A stretch of DNA of 45,513 nucleotides from Coemansia sp. RSA 1804 (taxonomy: Eukaryota; Kickxellomycota; Kickxellomycetes; Kickxellales; Kickxellaceae), in NCBI GenBank assembly GCA_027578815.1, contig JANBTH010000048.1, forward strand, positions 1-45,513, in the 5' to 3' direction. The notes below the pieces were generated by a model. The model saw nothing but the letters and a program-made list of their open reading frames with translations, did no database searches and was not told the origin of the DNA. Shown here in pieces: positions 10,470 through 18,894 of the stretch (positions are counted from its first letter, which is position 1; each line of letters opens with the position of its first letter). The position numbers were made by a program, and so were the translations under genes.

Positions 10470-12146
10470 CTAGAACCTAATTCTGGTTGTGATCTGGCAA
10501 CCAGGGAGCAGCTTTTGCAAGTACGCTTTTATGTTAGGCTTTTCATTTACATTTTTCACATGAACAAGCTCGTACTTTAGCGAGCAAAGATTAGAGGCAA
10601 TGGGATGCACAGAGGCGTCTTTGTCCATGACCTGGGAAGCAATCTCGCTGCGAGAGTCAAAGGACAGCTCGCTGACACTGATATTCAGCAAACACGGCGG
10701 GGCCCTGTGGATCAGTACCAGCAGGTCCGCAAGCCCCACGGTACCGTGGATTTGGAGATCCATAATAGATTTCCAAGCAAGTGCATCATAATCAATTGCC
10801 GAATCGTAGCACAGCACGCGGGCCTTGGAGTATCCAGCAAGATCCTCAATTCCGAGCAGGTGGTTCATGTACGCGTTTCTACGCTTGTCAAAGTAATTGT
10901 CTCTTTTATAACTCGCGTACCGTGCAAACGCATACCGCGCATTATCAATATTCAAATCTTTAAACATAAAAGCAGCATTGTCCATTTCTAAATCAACGTG
11001 TTGGATAGTCGATAGGCCGAAGATTGATGCCAGGATGTTGTGGGTGAACGGACAAAGCACGGCCTTTAGGGACGATAGTTTCGGGGCAATGATCTTGTAT
11101 GGGAACCTGCGGGTTGCTGGGTCCTCGGAGTAAGCATCATGAGAGTCTCCGTTATGGTAGTAGTCGTTGAAGTATTTGGTGGCCTTTAGACTCATTGACT
11201 TTAGGTTGTTAAAGTACAAGCATAAAGAGCCATTGTCGTTATGGCTGCTGGTTGGTCTGAATACACCCCAGTCGAAGTTAATATCTACATTGAGCAGTCT
11301 CAGAACAGTCAGGTTCTCGGCACAGATGTTGGGCATGTAGCACAGGTCGGGGCCGCTGTCGTTTGCATCGACGTAGGTCAGGGCGTTTGAAAAGGAGTTG
11401 ACCTCGCCGAGCGCAGTCTGCGGATACGTAAAGCCAACCAGCTGGTGGGCGTACCCCTTGATTAGCCACTTTGCAAACTCCAGAACAACAGGAGCCGAAT
11501 TGTAATCAAACCACTCGACGTATTTTATCGAGGGCACAAGCTGCGCAACAGCCTTGCCCGCCAGACAGGCGGCGTCCATGTCGGCGACGGTGTTGCTGTC
11601 GGCCAGACGGTCAAACGACCCGCCCCTGACATTGGGCACGCCGAACACCAGCTCTAGCGTGGAGGCGTTGCGCAGCAGGGCAGAGTGCGAGCGGACCTTG
11701 TCCACGAGCAGCTGCAGCGCGCGCGCGGGGCTGGTGAGAGATTCGACGTAGATCTGGATGTTCCTCGGGTTGGGAGCCGGCTTGGAGGCGGTGGTAGTGC
11801 TGCCTTTGCTGCCGCTAATAGCTACAACATCCAGGTTGGACCTAGTAACAAAGGTTTCGGCAACGGAACGGTTTCTCGGGCCGCCACGGCAGGGCACGGA
11901 CGGTCTAGTGATTATGCCCTTCTTGCTCTGCTTCCAGGTGGAAGTGCAGCTGAAGAAGGACACGCGGTGCACGCTGGCGAACGCCAGGCCCCTCCATGCC
12001 CGGCACACAGCCAGCAGAGGCAGCTTGCACCCCCGCCACTTCCTCAGCGCGTAGTGGTCGCGGTAGTCCTGTGGGTTTTTCACCTCGTTGCACACAGAGT
12101 GGAAAATCCGGGCAAGAACAACGTCCGGCAAGGCAGTGACATGCAT
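10470..12146 (-). CDS. F-box-like protein, copy B
   Basis: A 558-residue single-exon paralog of copy A. The N-terminal F-box-like segment reads LPDVVLARIFHSVC, then LPLLAVCRAWRGLAFASVHR. A variable Ser/Thr-rich stretch follows, then a long region with weak leucine-rich repeats. Shared blocks with copy A include NxxQIYV/QIYI, the pair LVPSIKYVEW / LVPSVRYIEW, and an AENLTVL / VENLTVL block. It is more GC-rich than copy A, so the two copies have drifted in composition since duplication. By analogy it would be a substrate adaptor of an SCF ubiquitin ligase. The target is unknown. The start is the first ATG (MHVTALPD), colinear with MHINKLPS in copy A. Confidence 0.83.
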   Translation of the reverse strand: MHVTALPDVVLARIFHSVCNEVKNPQDYRDHYALRKWRGCKLPLLAVCRAWRGLAFASVHRVSFFSCTSTWKQSKKGIITRPSVPCRGGPRNRSVAETFVTRSNLDVVAISGSKGSTTTASKPAPNPRNIQIYVESLTSPARALQLLVDKVRSHSALLRNASTLELVFGVPNVRGGSFDRLADSNTVADMDAACLAGKAVAQLVPSIKYVEWFDYNSAPVVLEFAKWLIKGYAHQLVGFTYPQTALGEVNSFSNALTYVDANDSGPDLCYMPNICAENLTVLRLLNVDINFDWGVFRPTSSHNDNGSLCLYFNNLKSMSLKATKYFNDYYHNGDSHDAYSEDPATRRFPYKIIAPKLSSLKAVLCPFTHNILASIFGLSTIQHVDLEMDNAAFMFKDLNIDNARYAFARYASYKRDNYFDKRRNAYMNHLLGIEDLAGYSKARVLCYDSAIDYDALAWKSIMDLQIHGTVGLADLLVLIHRAPPCLLNISVSELSFDSRSEIASQVMDKDASVHPIASNLCSLKYELVHVKNVNEKPNIKAYLQKLLPGCQITTRIRF

Positions 12147-12542
12147 TGGCGAGCGTGTAAAGAAGGAGTTGGGATTAAAAGAGGGAAAAGGGGTTCTTGC
12201 CTTTCTCTGTGAATGTAGTCAAAATAAAAAAAAAAAAGCAAGAGGAATAGAGAGATAGACGGGGGGAGTCAAGGCCAAAGCCAAAAGAAGAGCCCTATCG
12301 AGATGCTAGAGTGCAAAGAGGAGAAAGAAGCAGCGGGTTATACAGCGTCTTTTCCTATCTCTCGTTGTATAACGGCGGATATGCTTCATGATATACAATA
12401 TAAGGGGAAACTGAGTTCGGCCGCTAGCAGGGTCCTCCGCCGTGCAGACAACTGGCATATTTGACTTTGGCGGCATCCAAATAAAGAACCGGAAGCAAGG
12501 AGGAGGCACGTGGTCCAGAAGCAGGCGGCCAAAAGAAGGGCG
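12147..12542. other. Spacer between PRP17 and F-box-like copy B
   Basis: About 396 bp holding the promoter of F-box-like copy B and the 3' end of PRP17. It has an A-rich run near 12227-12238. No gene recognised. Confidence 0.45.
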
Positions 12543-14363
12543 TCACTCCCAGTACTTGACGGAGCCGTCCCACGAGCACGTGGCCAGGCGCGACGGGAGG
12601 CACGGATGCCAGTCGGCGCAGATGGCGACCTTGTCGTGGGCGCTCCAGCGCGCAACGACGGCGGCGGAGCGCCAGTCCCAGCACCAGACGCGGCCCTCGG
12701 CGTCGCCCGACGCCAGAACGGCGCCGTCGGGCGCGAAGGCCGGCTGGCAGGCGAAGCCGGCGGCCAGGTGGCCGGCAAACACCTTGCGGCGGTGCGGCCT
12801 GATGCGGTCGCCGGTGCCGAAGACAACAATGCGGTTGTCCATGCTCTGGGCGGCAAGCCAGCGCCCGCTGGGATGCAGCGCAACGGCGGGCATCGAGTGC
12901 ATGGCGGCGTCGGCGATCAGCTTGATGACCACCGGGATGCCAAACTCCCACACGCGCATCGTCTTGTCGTCGCTCGACGAGACGAAGCGGCGGCTCGAGT
13001 CGAAGAACGTCAGCGAGTTGACTGCGCCCAGGTGCTGGTTGTACTCGAGCGTCGACTCGCGCGCCCGCACGTCCCACTGCACGATGCGCTTGTCGCTGAG
13101 GCCGGCCAGAAACACGTTGGCGTCGGCGGGACAGAAGCGCGCAACATTGGGCGACGCGCCGCCGCCGGTGCCTCTGTTGCAGGCGGCAAACGCGGCGGTG
13201 CAGGCGCCGGTCTCGGTGTCCCACAGCTTGGTGAAGCCGTCGTAGGACGACGACAGAAACGACCGGCCGTCGGGCGCAAAGCTGATGTCGCGCACGCCCA
13301 GACTGTGGCCGCCGTAGCTTCGCAGCAGCGCCAGCGACCCGTGCGCATCGAACAGCTTGACCATTCCGTCCATTCCGCTCGACAGAAGCAGGTGGCCCGA
13401 CGTCGGGATAAACCGCACTGCGCTGGCGCCGCCCGCGTGCGCGCCCTTCCACTCCCGGAGAAGCCGGCTGGGCGGCGCCGAGCCGGCGGTCTGTGCGCCG
13501 GCCCCGTCGTCCGACCGCACCGCGCCGCCCAGCCGCCGCAGCTCGCCCGGCACGTGCATGTATGTGCGGCCCTGGTAGTCGCGCTCCGTCGGTGCGTGCA
13601 GCTGCGTGCGCTCGGGCTGTCCGGCCACGTACGCCGGGCGAGGCCTGGCCGCCCCGGGCGCGCCGTCTGCTGCTCCCGACGTTTCCGCGAATGCCGCCAT
13701 CCGCTGCTCGTGCGCGGCCCGCTGCGCATCTGTCGGCCCGCTGGTCTCGGCCCTCTTCTTCTCGCTCTCGAATTGCGCCCACGGGCCCTGGTACGCGCCC
13801 TCATCCCTGACGATCGCCGGGTCGCCTGCCTTGTCCCTGCGTCGGCGGGCGCGCTTCCCGCCGGCGTCGGCCGCTCGCGCGTTCCCTTTGCTGTTGCCGA
13901 CCGTGGCTGCGGCGCTGGCCCCGACGCTCGGGTCGCGGGCGCTGCCGTGGCGCCAGAACAGGCGCTCCTGCTCGCGGAACGCAGCCTCCTCAATCGCCTG
14001 CCTCTCGGCGGTCCCGCCGCCGCCACCAATGCTGCTGCTGCTAGTAGTCGTTGGTGGCTTGTTGGCCAGCAGCGTGCCGTCGGGATCGGCGGGCCCGACG
14101 AGCGGCCGCATCATCTGCGCATACTCCATGTTGTGGTGCATCTCGCGCTGTTGCCCCGCGCCAGCTGGTGGGAGCAGTGCCACCACCTGGTTGGAATCAT
14201 TTGCAATGGCTATCTGGCGGTTGCCAATGGTGTCCGGCGCTGTGTCTACCTTGTACTGTCGGACCACTTGCTGCGCGTACTTTGATGTTGCTGCTGTTGC
14301 TGCTGCTTCTGATCCACTATCGCTGCCGTCGTTGTCTGAGCCGTACTGGTTGAGAATGTCCAT
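12543..14363 (-). CDS. PRP17: Pre-mRNA-processing factor 17 (CDC40), WD40 splicing factor
   Basis: A 606-residue protein matching Prp17/CDC40, a spliceosome component acting at the second catalytic step in the nucleus. Two features of the family precede the propeller: GPWAQFESE near 193-201 and DYQGRTYMHVP near 262-272. From about 305 to the end a seven-bladed WD40 propeller follows; the first blades read SAVRFIPTSGHLLLSSGMDG and FLSSSYDGFTKLWDTETGAC. The Ser/Gly-rich N-terminus and the basic patch KRARRRR at 170-176 (likely nuclear localisation) fit the role. Length is close to other PRP17 proteins (human about 579). The gene is very GC-rich, so long antisense frames over it are shadows. The start is the first ATG. 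It shares a 388-bp divergent promoter with the FKBP gene. Confidence 0.94.
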   Translation of the reverse strand: MDILNQYGSDNDGSDSGSEAAATAATSKYAQQVVRQYKVDTAPDTIGNRQIAIANDSNQVVALLPPAGAGQQREMHHNMEYAQMMRPLVGPADPDGTLLANKPPTTTSSSSIGGGGGTAERQAIEEAAFREQERLFWRHGSARDPSVGASAAATVGNSKGNARAADAGGKRARRRRDKAGDPAIVRDEGAYQGPWAQFESEKKRAETSGPTDAQRAAHEQRMAAFAETSGAADGAPGAARPRPAYVAGQPERTQLHAPTERDYQGRTYMHVPGELRRLGGAVRSDDGAGAQTAGSAPPSRLLREWKGAHAGGASAVRFIPTSGHLLLSSGMDGMVKLFDAHGSLALLRSYGGHSLGVRDISFAPDGRSFLSSSYDGFTKLWDTETGACTAAFAACNRGTGGGASPNVARFCPADANVFLAGLSDKRIVQWDVRARESTLEYNQHLGAVNSLTFFDSSRRFVSSSDDKTMRVWEFGIPVVIKLIADAAMHSMPAVALHPSGRWLAAQSMDNRIVVFGTGDRIRPHRRKVFAGHLAAGFACQPAFAPDGAVLASGDAEGRVWCWDWRSAAVVARWSAHDKVAICADWHPCLPSRLATCSWDGSVKYWE

Positions 14364-14751
14364 TGGCGTGTCTAAGAGTGCCGTTCTTTATTGCGCATAA
14401 AGACGGGAGGTGTTTTATATGTTGTATGTACAGATAGGCTGGGATGTGTTCTGAAAGATTATTTTTTTTTTTCTGGTTGGAAAGTCCAATGGTAGCAGTG
14501 GTGACAATAACACTTCTAATTAGAATTGCACCAGCAAAGGGTTCTGGGGCCTGCTCACGTGGGCGGATCAGCCGGACTGCTGTTTGTTTGTTAGTTTAAT
14601 GGCAAAGCACAACTTATCCTTCTCTTCTCCTCTTCCTTCAATTCCAACACAAAATACCGCTTTCATCTTCTAATCCCCTATATACACCTTGTTCCATCTA
14701 GCTTATAATCTGCTGCATTGCGCCTTCTCCTGGACAAGAGCATTAGGGAAT
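14364..14751. promoter_or_regulatory. Divergent promoter of PRP17 and the ER FKBP
   Basis: 388 bp between two divergent starts. An E-box CACGTG lies at 14556-14561 inside TCACGTGGGCGG, followed by a GC-rich patch. A T-rich run lies at 14462-14472. Because the FKBP is an ER protein, the ACGTGG core could also be a Hac1/XBP1-type unfolded-protein-response site; that is inference. Confidence 0.4.
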
Positions 14752-15273
14752 ATGAACACTCGGCGCTTCTTTCTGCTTAGCGTGCTCGTGGCTGCGGTGG
14801 TTGCATTAACCTTGCAAGCGCCAGCACTCGCATCGGAGGAGACAAAGAAGCAGCCGCCCACGCAGCTGCAGATAGGCGTGAAGCACCGGCCGGCGAACTG
14901 CGCTGTCCGTACGAAGCCGGGAGACTCGGTGTCGGTGCACTACACGGGAAGGCTATTCAGCGACGGGACGGAGTTCGACTCAAGCAGGAAGCCCGGGCGA
15001 GGAAGTCCGCTGGACTTTGTGGTTGGCCAGGGCAGCGTCATCAAGGGCTGGGACCAAGGGCTGCTGAATATGTGCGTGGGCGAGCGCCGTCTGCTCAAAA
15101 TCCCCGCCGCTCTCGCGTATGGCGCGCGTGGGGCGCCGCCGGCCATTCCTCCCGATGCCGCGCTTGTGTTCGACACCGAGCTGATGGCCATCAACGGCGT
15201 CGGAGCCGAAGCAGATGAAGCCGAGGCAGACGGTGCTGCTGATTCTGCTGCTGCCGCCCACGAGGAGCTGTAG
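14752..15273 (+). CDS. ER FKBP-type peptidyl-prolyl isomerase (FKBP2-like)
   Basis: A 173-residue secretory-pathway FKBP that should catalyse cis-trans isomerisation of prolyl bonds in the ER lumen. A signal peptide covers about residues 1-28 (basic MNTRR, then a hydrophobic core ending ALAS). One FKBP domain follows, with [17 protein letters not shown], the core [18 protein letters not shown], and [20 protein letters not shown]. The protein ends in HEEL, a K/HDEL-type ER-retention signal. An Ala/Glu/Asp-rich spacer links domain and tail. ATG 14752 is chosen because it directly starts the signal peptide; the frame is open further upstream without an ATG. It is divergent from PRP17. Confidence 0.94.
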   Translation: MNTRRFFLLSVLVAAVVALTLQAPALASEETKKQPPTQLQIGVKHRPANCAVRTKPGDSVSVHYTGRLFSDGTEFDSSRKPGRGSPLDFVVGQGSVIKGWDQGLLNMCVGERRLLKIPAALAYGARGAPPAIPPDAALVFDTELMAINGVGAEADEAEADGAADSAAAAHEEL

Positions 15274-15383
15274 GTCTGTGTGGGGCAGATCCAAATGTTG
15301 CTAGATGTCTTCTTTCATTCTTTTCTACACCTTATACTCCACACCGGGAAATTGCCGTTTTTTTATTATTACTATTAACAGAA

Positions 15384-16451
15384 TCAGTACGAGAACGTCG
15401 GCGTGTTGTAGACGGTCTTTGTGACGGTCACTGCAGACGACCCGCCCTCCATGATATCCACAACCATCTTCCCGCTCGAGACCGAGGCGGCGCCGTCGGT
15501 CAGGTACGAGACCGACAGCTTGGTAGCGCTGGCGATAAAGTCGATAAAGTAGAACGGATGCGCAAAGTACCGCACGCCATTGTTGCTTGCACACGTTTCG
15601 CCGGATGGGATGATGGAGAAGCTGACGGTGCCGGCCAGATACTGCGTGGAGCCCTGCGATATCACAACGCTCGTGCCGGAGTCGCCGACGCACGTGGCCA
15701 TGCCTGGCGTCAGCTTCGTCAGCGTGCACAGCTGCGGGCCGTTGTGCGACGAGAAGTACGAGTTCTTCGAGCGGCACGTGGCCAGGTCTCCCGTGGTGAC
15801 TACTGCGCCCTGCAGCACCGATGCAAGGGACCCGGTCTGCGTGATTCCCCAGCCCATCGCCATCAGGTTCTGCCCGGCATCGATTTCTCCCGCGTAGATC
15901 GGCACGCGCCCTACGTTGGCACTGCTGCTGCTGGTGCTGGTGCTGTCACTGCTGCTGATGCTACTTTCACTTTCACTTTCACTGTCGCTGTCCGCTGTCA
16001 GCGTAATCGTCTTGATCTTGATCACCGCCAAATCGTAATCGAGATTCATCTGCCCGTTGACCAAAAAGTCCGGGTGGCCCGTGACCTGCAGCGTAGTCGC
16101 CGCGGTCTGGCTGCCAACCTCCTCGTTTCCATAGTACACAGTGACATTGGCTGGCGGGAAATACTCGCCGTTTATCACCACGCAGTGCCCGGCCGTCAGC
16201 ACATAGTCCGGCGAAATCACAGACCCGCCGCACACGCGCTCGCCTCCCTCGCCGAAGCGGAACACCAGATACACGGCGTATGGCGCTAACGCCCGCGGCA
16301 TGTAGAATCCGTTGACAATCCGCTTGGACATTGTTGCTATTGCTCCTGTTTCCAAAGCTGGCGGAATTACCGCGCCCAGCACTGCCTGCAGCACTTGGCC
16401 GACCACCATTGCCATCGCCAGTATTCTCTGCGTCCCCGTGTTAAAGTGCAT
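15384..16451 (-). CDS. Secreted S1 serine protease, copy 1 (with acidic Ser loop)
   Basis: A 355-residue trypsin-fold protease. Signal peptide about 1-28; a short propeptide ends in KR before IVNG (residues 45-48), so processing at a dibasic site followed by N-terminal insertion is expected. The triad is His89 (TAGHC), Asp140 (DYDLAVIKI) and Ser258 (GDSGT). The position equivalent to trypsin Asp189 is Ala, so it should not prefer Lys/Arg. A unique insert at about 153-178 is a run of Asp/Ser/Glu then Ser/Thr. The protein ends in a tail with VTVTKTVYNTPT shared with copies 2 and 3. It is the most GC-rich of the three tandem copies. Probably an extracellular nutritional protease. Confidence 0.93.
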   Translation of the reverse strand: MHFNTGTQRILAMAMVVGQVLQAVLGAVIPPALETGAIATMSKRIVNGFYMPRALAPYAVYLVFRFGEGGERVCGGSVISPDYVLTAGHCVVINGEYFPPANVTVYYGNEEVGSQTAATTLQVTGHPDFLVNGQMNLDYDLAVIKIKTITLTADSDSESESESSISSSDSTSTSSSSANVGRVPIYAGEIDAGQNLMAMGWGITQTGSLASVLQGAVVTTGDLATCRSKNSYFSSHNGPQLCTLTKLTPGMATCVGDSGTSVVISQGSTQYLAGTVSFSIIPSGETCASNNGVRYFAHPFYFIDFIASATKLSVSYLTDGAASVSSGKMVVDIMEGGSSAVTVTKTVYNTPTFSY

Positions 16452-17510
16452 CGTGATCTGAAGAAATGGAGAGTGGGATGGAAAAGTCTATGTGAATAAG
16501 GAAACCTGTCCGGCAGGCTTGTATGTTGGGTTTTGAGGATATAAAACAAAACTATTTGGCGTGGTAGTAGTAGTAGTAGTTGTAGCAGTGGTGGTGGTAA
16601 TAGTAATACAGACGAAACGCAATGGAAATGTACTTTTAGCGGATGTTAATGGTAACAATAATAATGATAAATATAATGATGATGATAATGCAAATGCAAA
16701 TATGAATAATGTAACAGAGTATGCGCAGGAAAAGTGAAACAGAAAAACTAGGTACGTGTTGGTCCTTGGTGTGTGCTTCTATACCCTTTTATTGTTTTTC
16801 TACTATTTGAACACGTCACATTCTCTCTCTCTCTTTTTTCATTCTTGCTATTTGCGTATACCCAAAAAGAGACAACGAGCATATGGGAATAAAGATTTTA
16901 CGACTTGTAAATGAAACGAATCTTCTACTTATAAAAAGAACGCTTTTTTCTCTTTAATGTCCATATGAAAACATATGTGCGTATGTGTGTAAAGGATGTA
17001 AAACGGGGATGCGTGGAAACCTCTTGTCTTTATACCCTCTCTTCTGCTCTGAGATTCTTCGTTTTTCTCTTTTCTTTTCTCTTAATCGTATGGATGGGGG
17101 ATGACAAAGAAAACGATTGCAACTTCCTATTCGTGCACACTATACTTTTCCCTTACTTTTCTTTCTCCACATGGAGAAATAATATCTTTATAAATAGAAA
17201 AAGATGATTGACAATGTATATAGAACTAGAGCCGTTCTAGCAAATAAAAAAAGAAGGTGAGAAAATATCTCTTGGCTATGTCAGTAAACCTTCTTTTCCA
17301 CAATAACCCATGTGGGTCAATCCTTACAATGGACAAAGCGACATGTTATAAAATGTATTGGAAAATGAATATAAAGAATAAACCGTTTTCACTGCTATTG
17401 CAGAAAGACGCATAAGGTTGTTCTTTCTGCAATTACCCAAAGTACGGGGTGTAAAGCACAATAGAGAAAAGGTGAGTGCTTTTTTTCATTTTCTTCTTCT
17501 TTCTCTAGTG
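16452..17510. other. Intergenic, about 1.06 kb, between protease copies 1 and 2
   Basis: AT-rich. It holds a GTA-type microsatellite at 16564-16580 running into GTG/GTAATA repeats to about 16608, an AAT/ATG-rich stretch at about 16650-16712, and a 12-bp imperfect palindrome (ACCCATGTGGGT) at 17306-17317. A short frame at 16965-17207 has no recognisable content. No gene is called. Confidence 0.5.
16564..16608. repeat. GTA/GTG simple repeat
   Basis: About five perfect GTA units followed by degenerate GTG/GTA/ATA units, about 110-155 bp upstream of the start of protease copy 1. Confidence 0.7.
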
Positions 17511-18473
17511 TCAGTAGGTGGGAAGGTTTGTCGGCGTATGTATAATTGTCTTTGTCACCGTCACCACATCTGCATCCGAATCCACGCAGTTTGAGGAACA
17601 CGTTCCGTTCAGATACGATTTGGCCAATCCTGTTGTTTCTGTGATAAAGTCAACGTACTTTGACGGCCGCAGAAAGAAGCTGGCGCTTGTCTGTGTCCCA
17701 CACTTTTTGTTAATGCGACTGACCACATAGCTTGCAATTCCAGCAAGCATCTGCTTTCCATCTCCCCCACTACTGCTGCTAGTTCTGCTAGAAAGCACCA
17801 GTGCTCCGCCAGAGTCTCCGGTTGATACTGATTGTCCGGGGACTAATCTGTCTGGAACGCACACATTTGCTCCGTTGTGATTAACAAAACCTTTGCTGTA
17901 TCCTTTGCACTCGCTTATTTCGCCTGCTATTTGCAATATGCCGCGTAATTGGTCTGAAAGCTTGCCATTCTCAGTTGCCCCCCATCCGCTGGCCATCATG
18001 TACTCTCCAGGAAAAACAGTCCCTGTGTATATGGGAATCCTCTGCGTGGTACTGTTGAGCTTTAGCTTTGGAACCTGCAGCAACGCAATATCGTATGCCA
18101 TATTAACTGTTCCGTTCTTTTGCAAGTAATTTGGGTGAAGTACAATACGCGATGGCGAGAATGCAAATTGGTCATCAACGTTCTGGTTGTTATATCCAAC
18201 CGCTACCTTCTTGGCTGCTATTGTCCCTCCATCAAACTGCACGCAATGCGCTGCTGTCAAAACATAGTTTTCCGAAATTATCGACCCGCTGCACGCTATA
18301 TATATTTTGCTTGCTATTTGAACCTCCAAGTATACTGCATACGGGGCCGACTTTGCTGATAGGTCGAATCCGTTGACAATGCGTTTTGTCACCTGCTTAT
18401 CCGCTGGCACTACATATCCAAAGCAACTGTAAACGAGGCATATGAACAAGAGGTAATACTGGATGGTTTTCAT
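17511..18473 (-). CDS. Secreted S1 serine protease, copy 2 (lost pocket cysteine)
   Basis: A 320-residue trypsin-fold protease. I chose the ATG at 18473 because it starts a clean signal peptide (MKTIQYYLLFICLVYSCFG) that lines up with the other two copies. An in-frame ATG at 18599 would add 42 residues with a second hydrophobic run and is probably not used. The dibasic KR precedes IVNG. The triad is His76 (TAAHC), Asp128 (AYDIALLQV) and Ser221 (GDSGGALV). The residue equivalent to trypsin 189 is Ser, and position 191, normally a disulfide cysteine, is Ser, while the partner cysteine near the end (KKCGTQTS) is retained. The tail ends VTVTKTIIHTPT plus a final Tyr. The Ser/Gly loop at about 229-240 is low-complexity. 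Confidence 0.92.
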   Translation of the reverse strand: MKTIQYYLLFICLVYSCFGYVVPADKQVTKRIVNGFDLSAKSAPYAVYLEVQIASKIYIACSGSIISENYVLTAAHCVQFDGGTIAAKKVAVGYNNQNVDDQFAFSPSRIVLHPNYLQKNGTVNMAYDIALLQVPKLKLNSTTQRIPIYTGTVFPGEYMMASGWGATENGKLSDQLRGILQIAGEISECKGYSKGFVNHNGANVCVPDRLVPGQSVSTGDSGGALVLSSRTSSSSGGDGKQMLAGIASYVVSRINKKCGTQTSASFFLRPSKYVDFITETTGLAKSYLNGTCSSNCVDSDADVVTVTKTIIHTPTNLPTY

Positions 18474-18894
18474 AATTACATAAAAAATAACAATCAATAG
18501 TAATAATAATAAATTAATAATGAGTACAGGAAAGTTTAATGCTTTTGAAGAGAAAAGAAACAATTCATCAACTTTCTTTGAATCTACAATAAATTGCATT
18601 ATACATGGTGTCTATCATAAAACCCACACTGTGCTTTAATGAGCAAACAGGAAAGGAAAATAAAAGGAAAATTCATAAAGAATCAAGCAAGAGATTTTCC
18701 ATTATTCTTTCTATCTGTTAAACAAAAGACGAGTTAACTGGAAATTGAATCCTAAAAATAACAAACTACATTTGCATAAAGACCTGACAATTGTGCGTTA
18801 TAGAAAATTTGATTTAACAGATAATAAATTTATTTAGAAACTAATGCAAAACAAGTAATGCAGTTATAGAATGCAAATAATGACCAGCATTTGT
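18474..18894. other. Spacer between protease copies 2 and 3
   Basis: 421 bp, strongly AT-rich, promoter region of copy 2 and 3' region of copy 3. Apart from the in-frame upstream ATG of copy 2 at 18599 I see nothing in it. Confidence 0.45.

Noticed and set aside
12424..13782. A 452-codon second minus-strand frame inside PRP17
   Set aside because: Arg/Gly/Ala-rich shadow; the WD40 frame explains the region.
12510..14285. A 591-codon plus-strand frame antisense to PRP17
   Set aside because: It mirrors a clear WD40 splicing factor; stops are rare on the antisense strand because the gene is very GC-rich. The product is Arg/Ala/Pro/His-rich with no domain.
18474..18599. 42-residue N-terminal extension of protease copy 2
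   Set aside because: In-frame ATG at 18599 exists, but the internal ATG gives a normal signal peptide colinear with the two paralogs.
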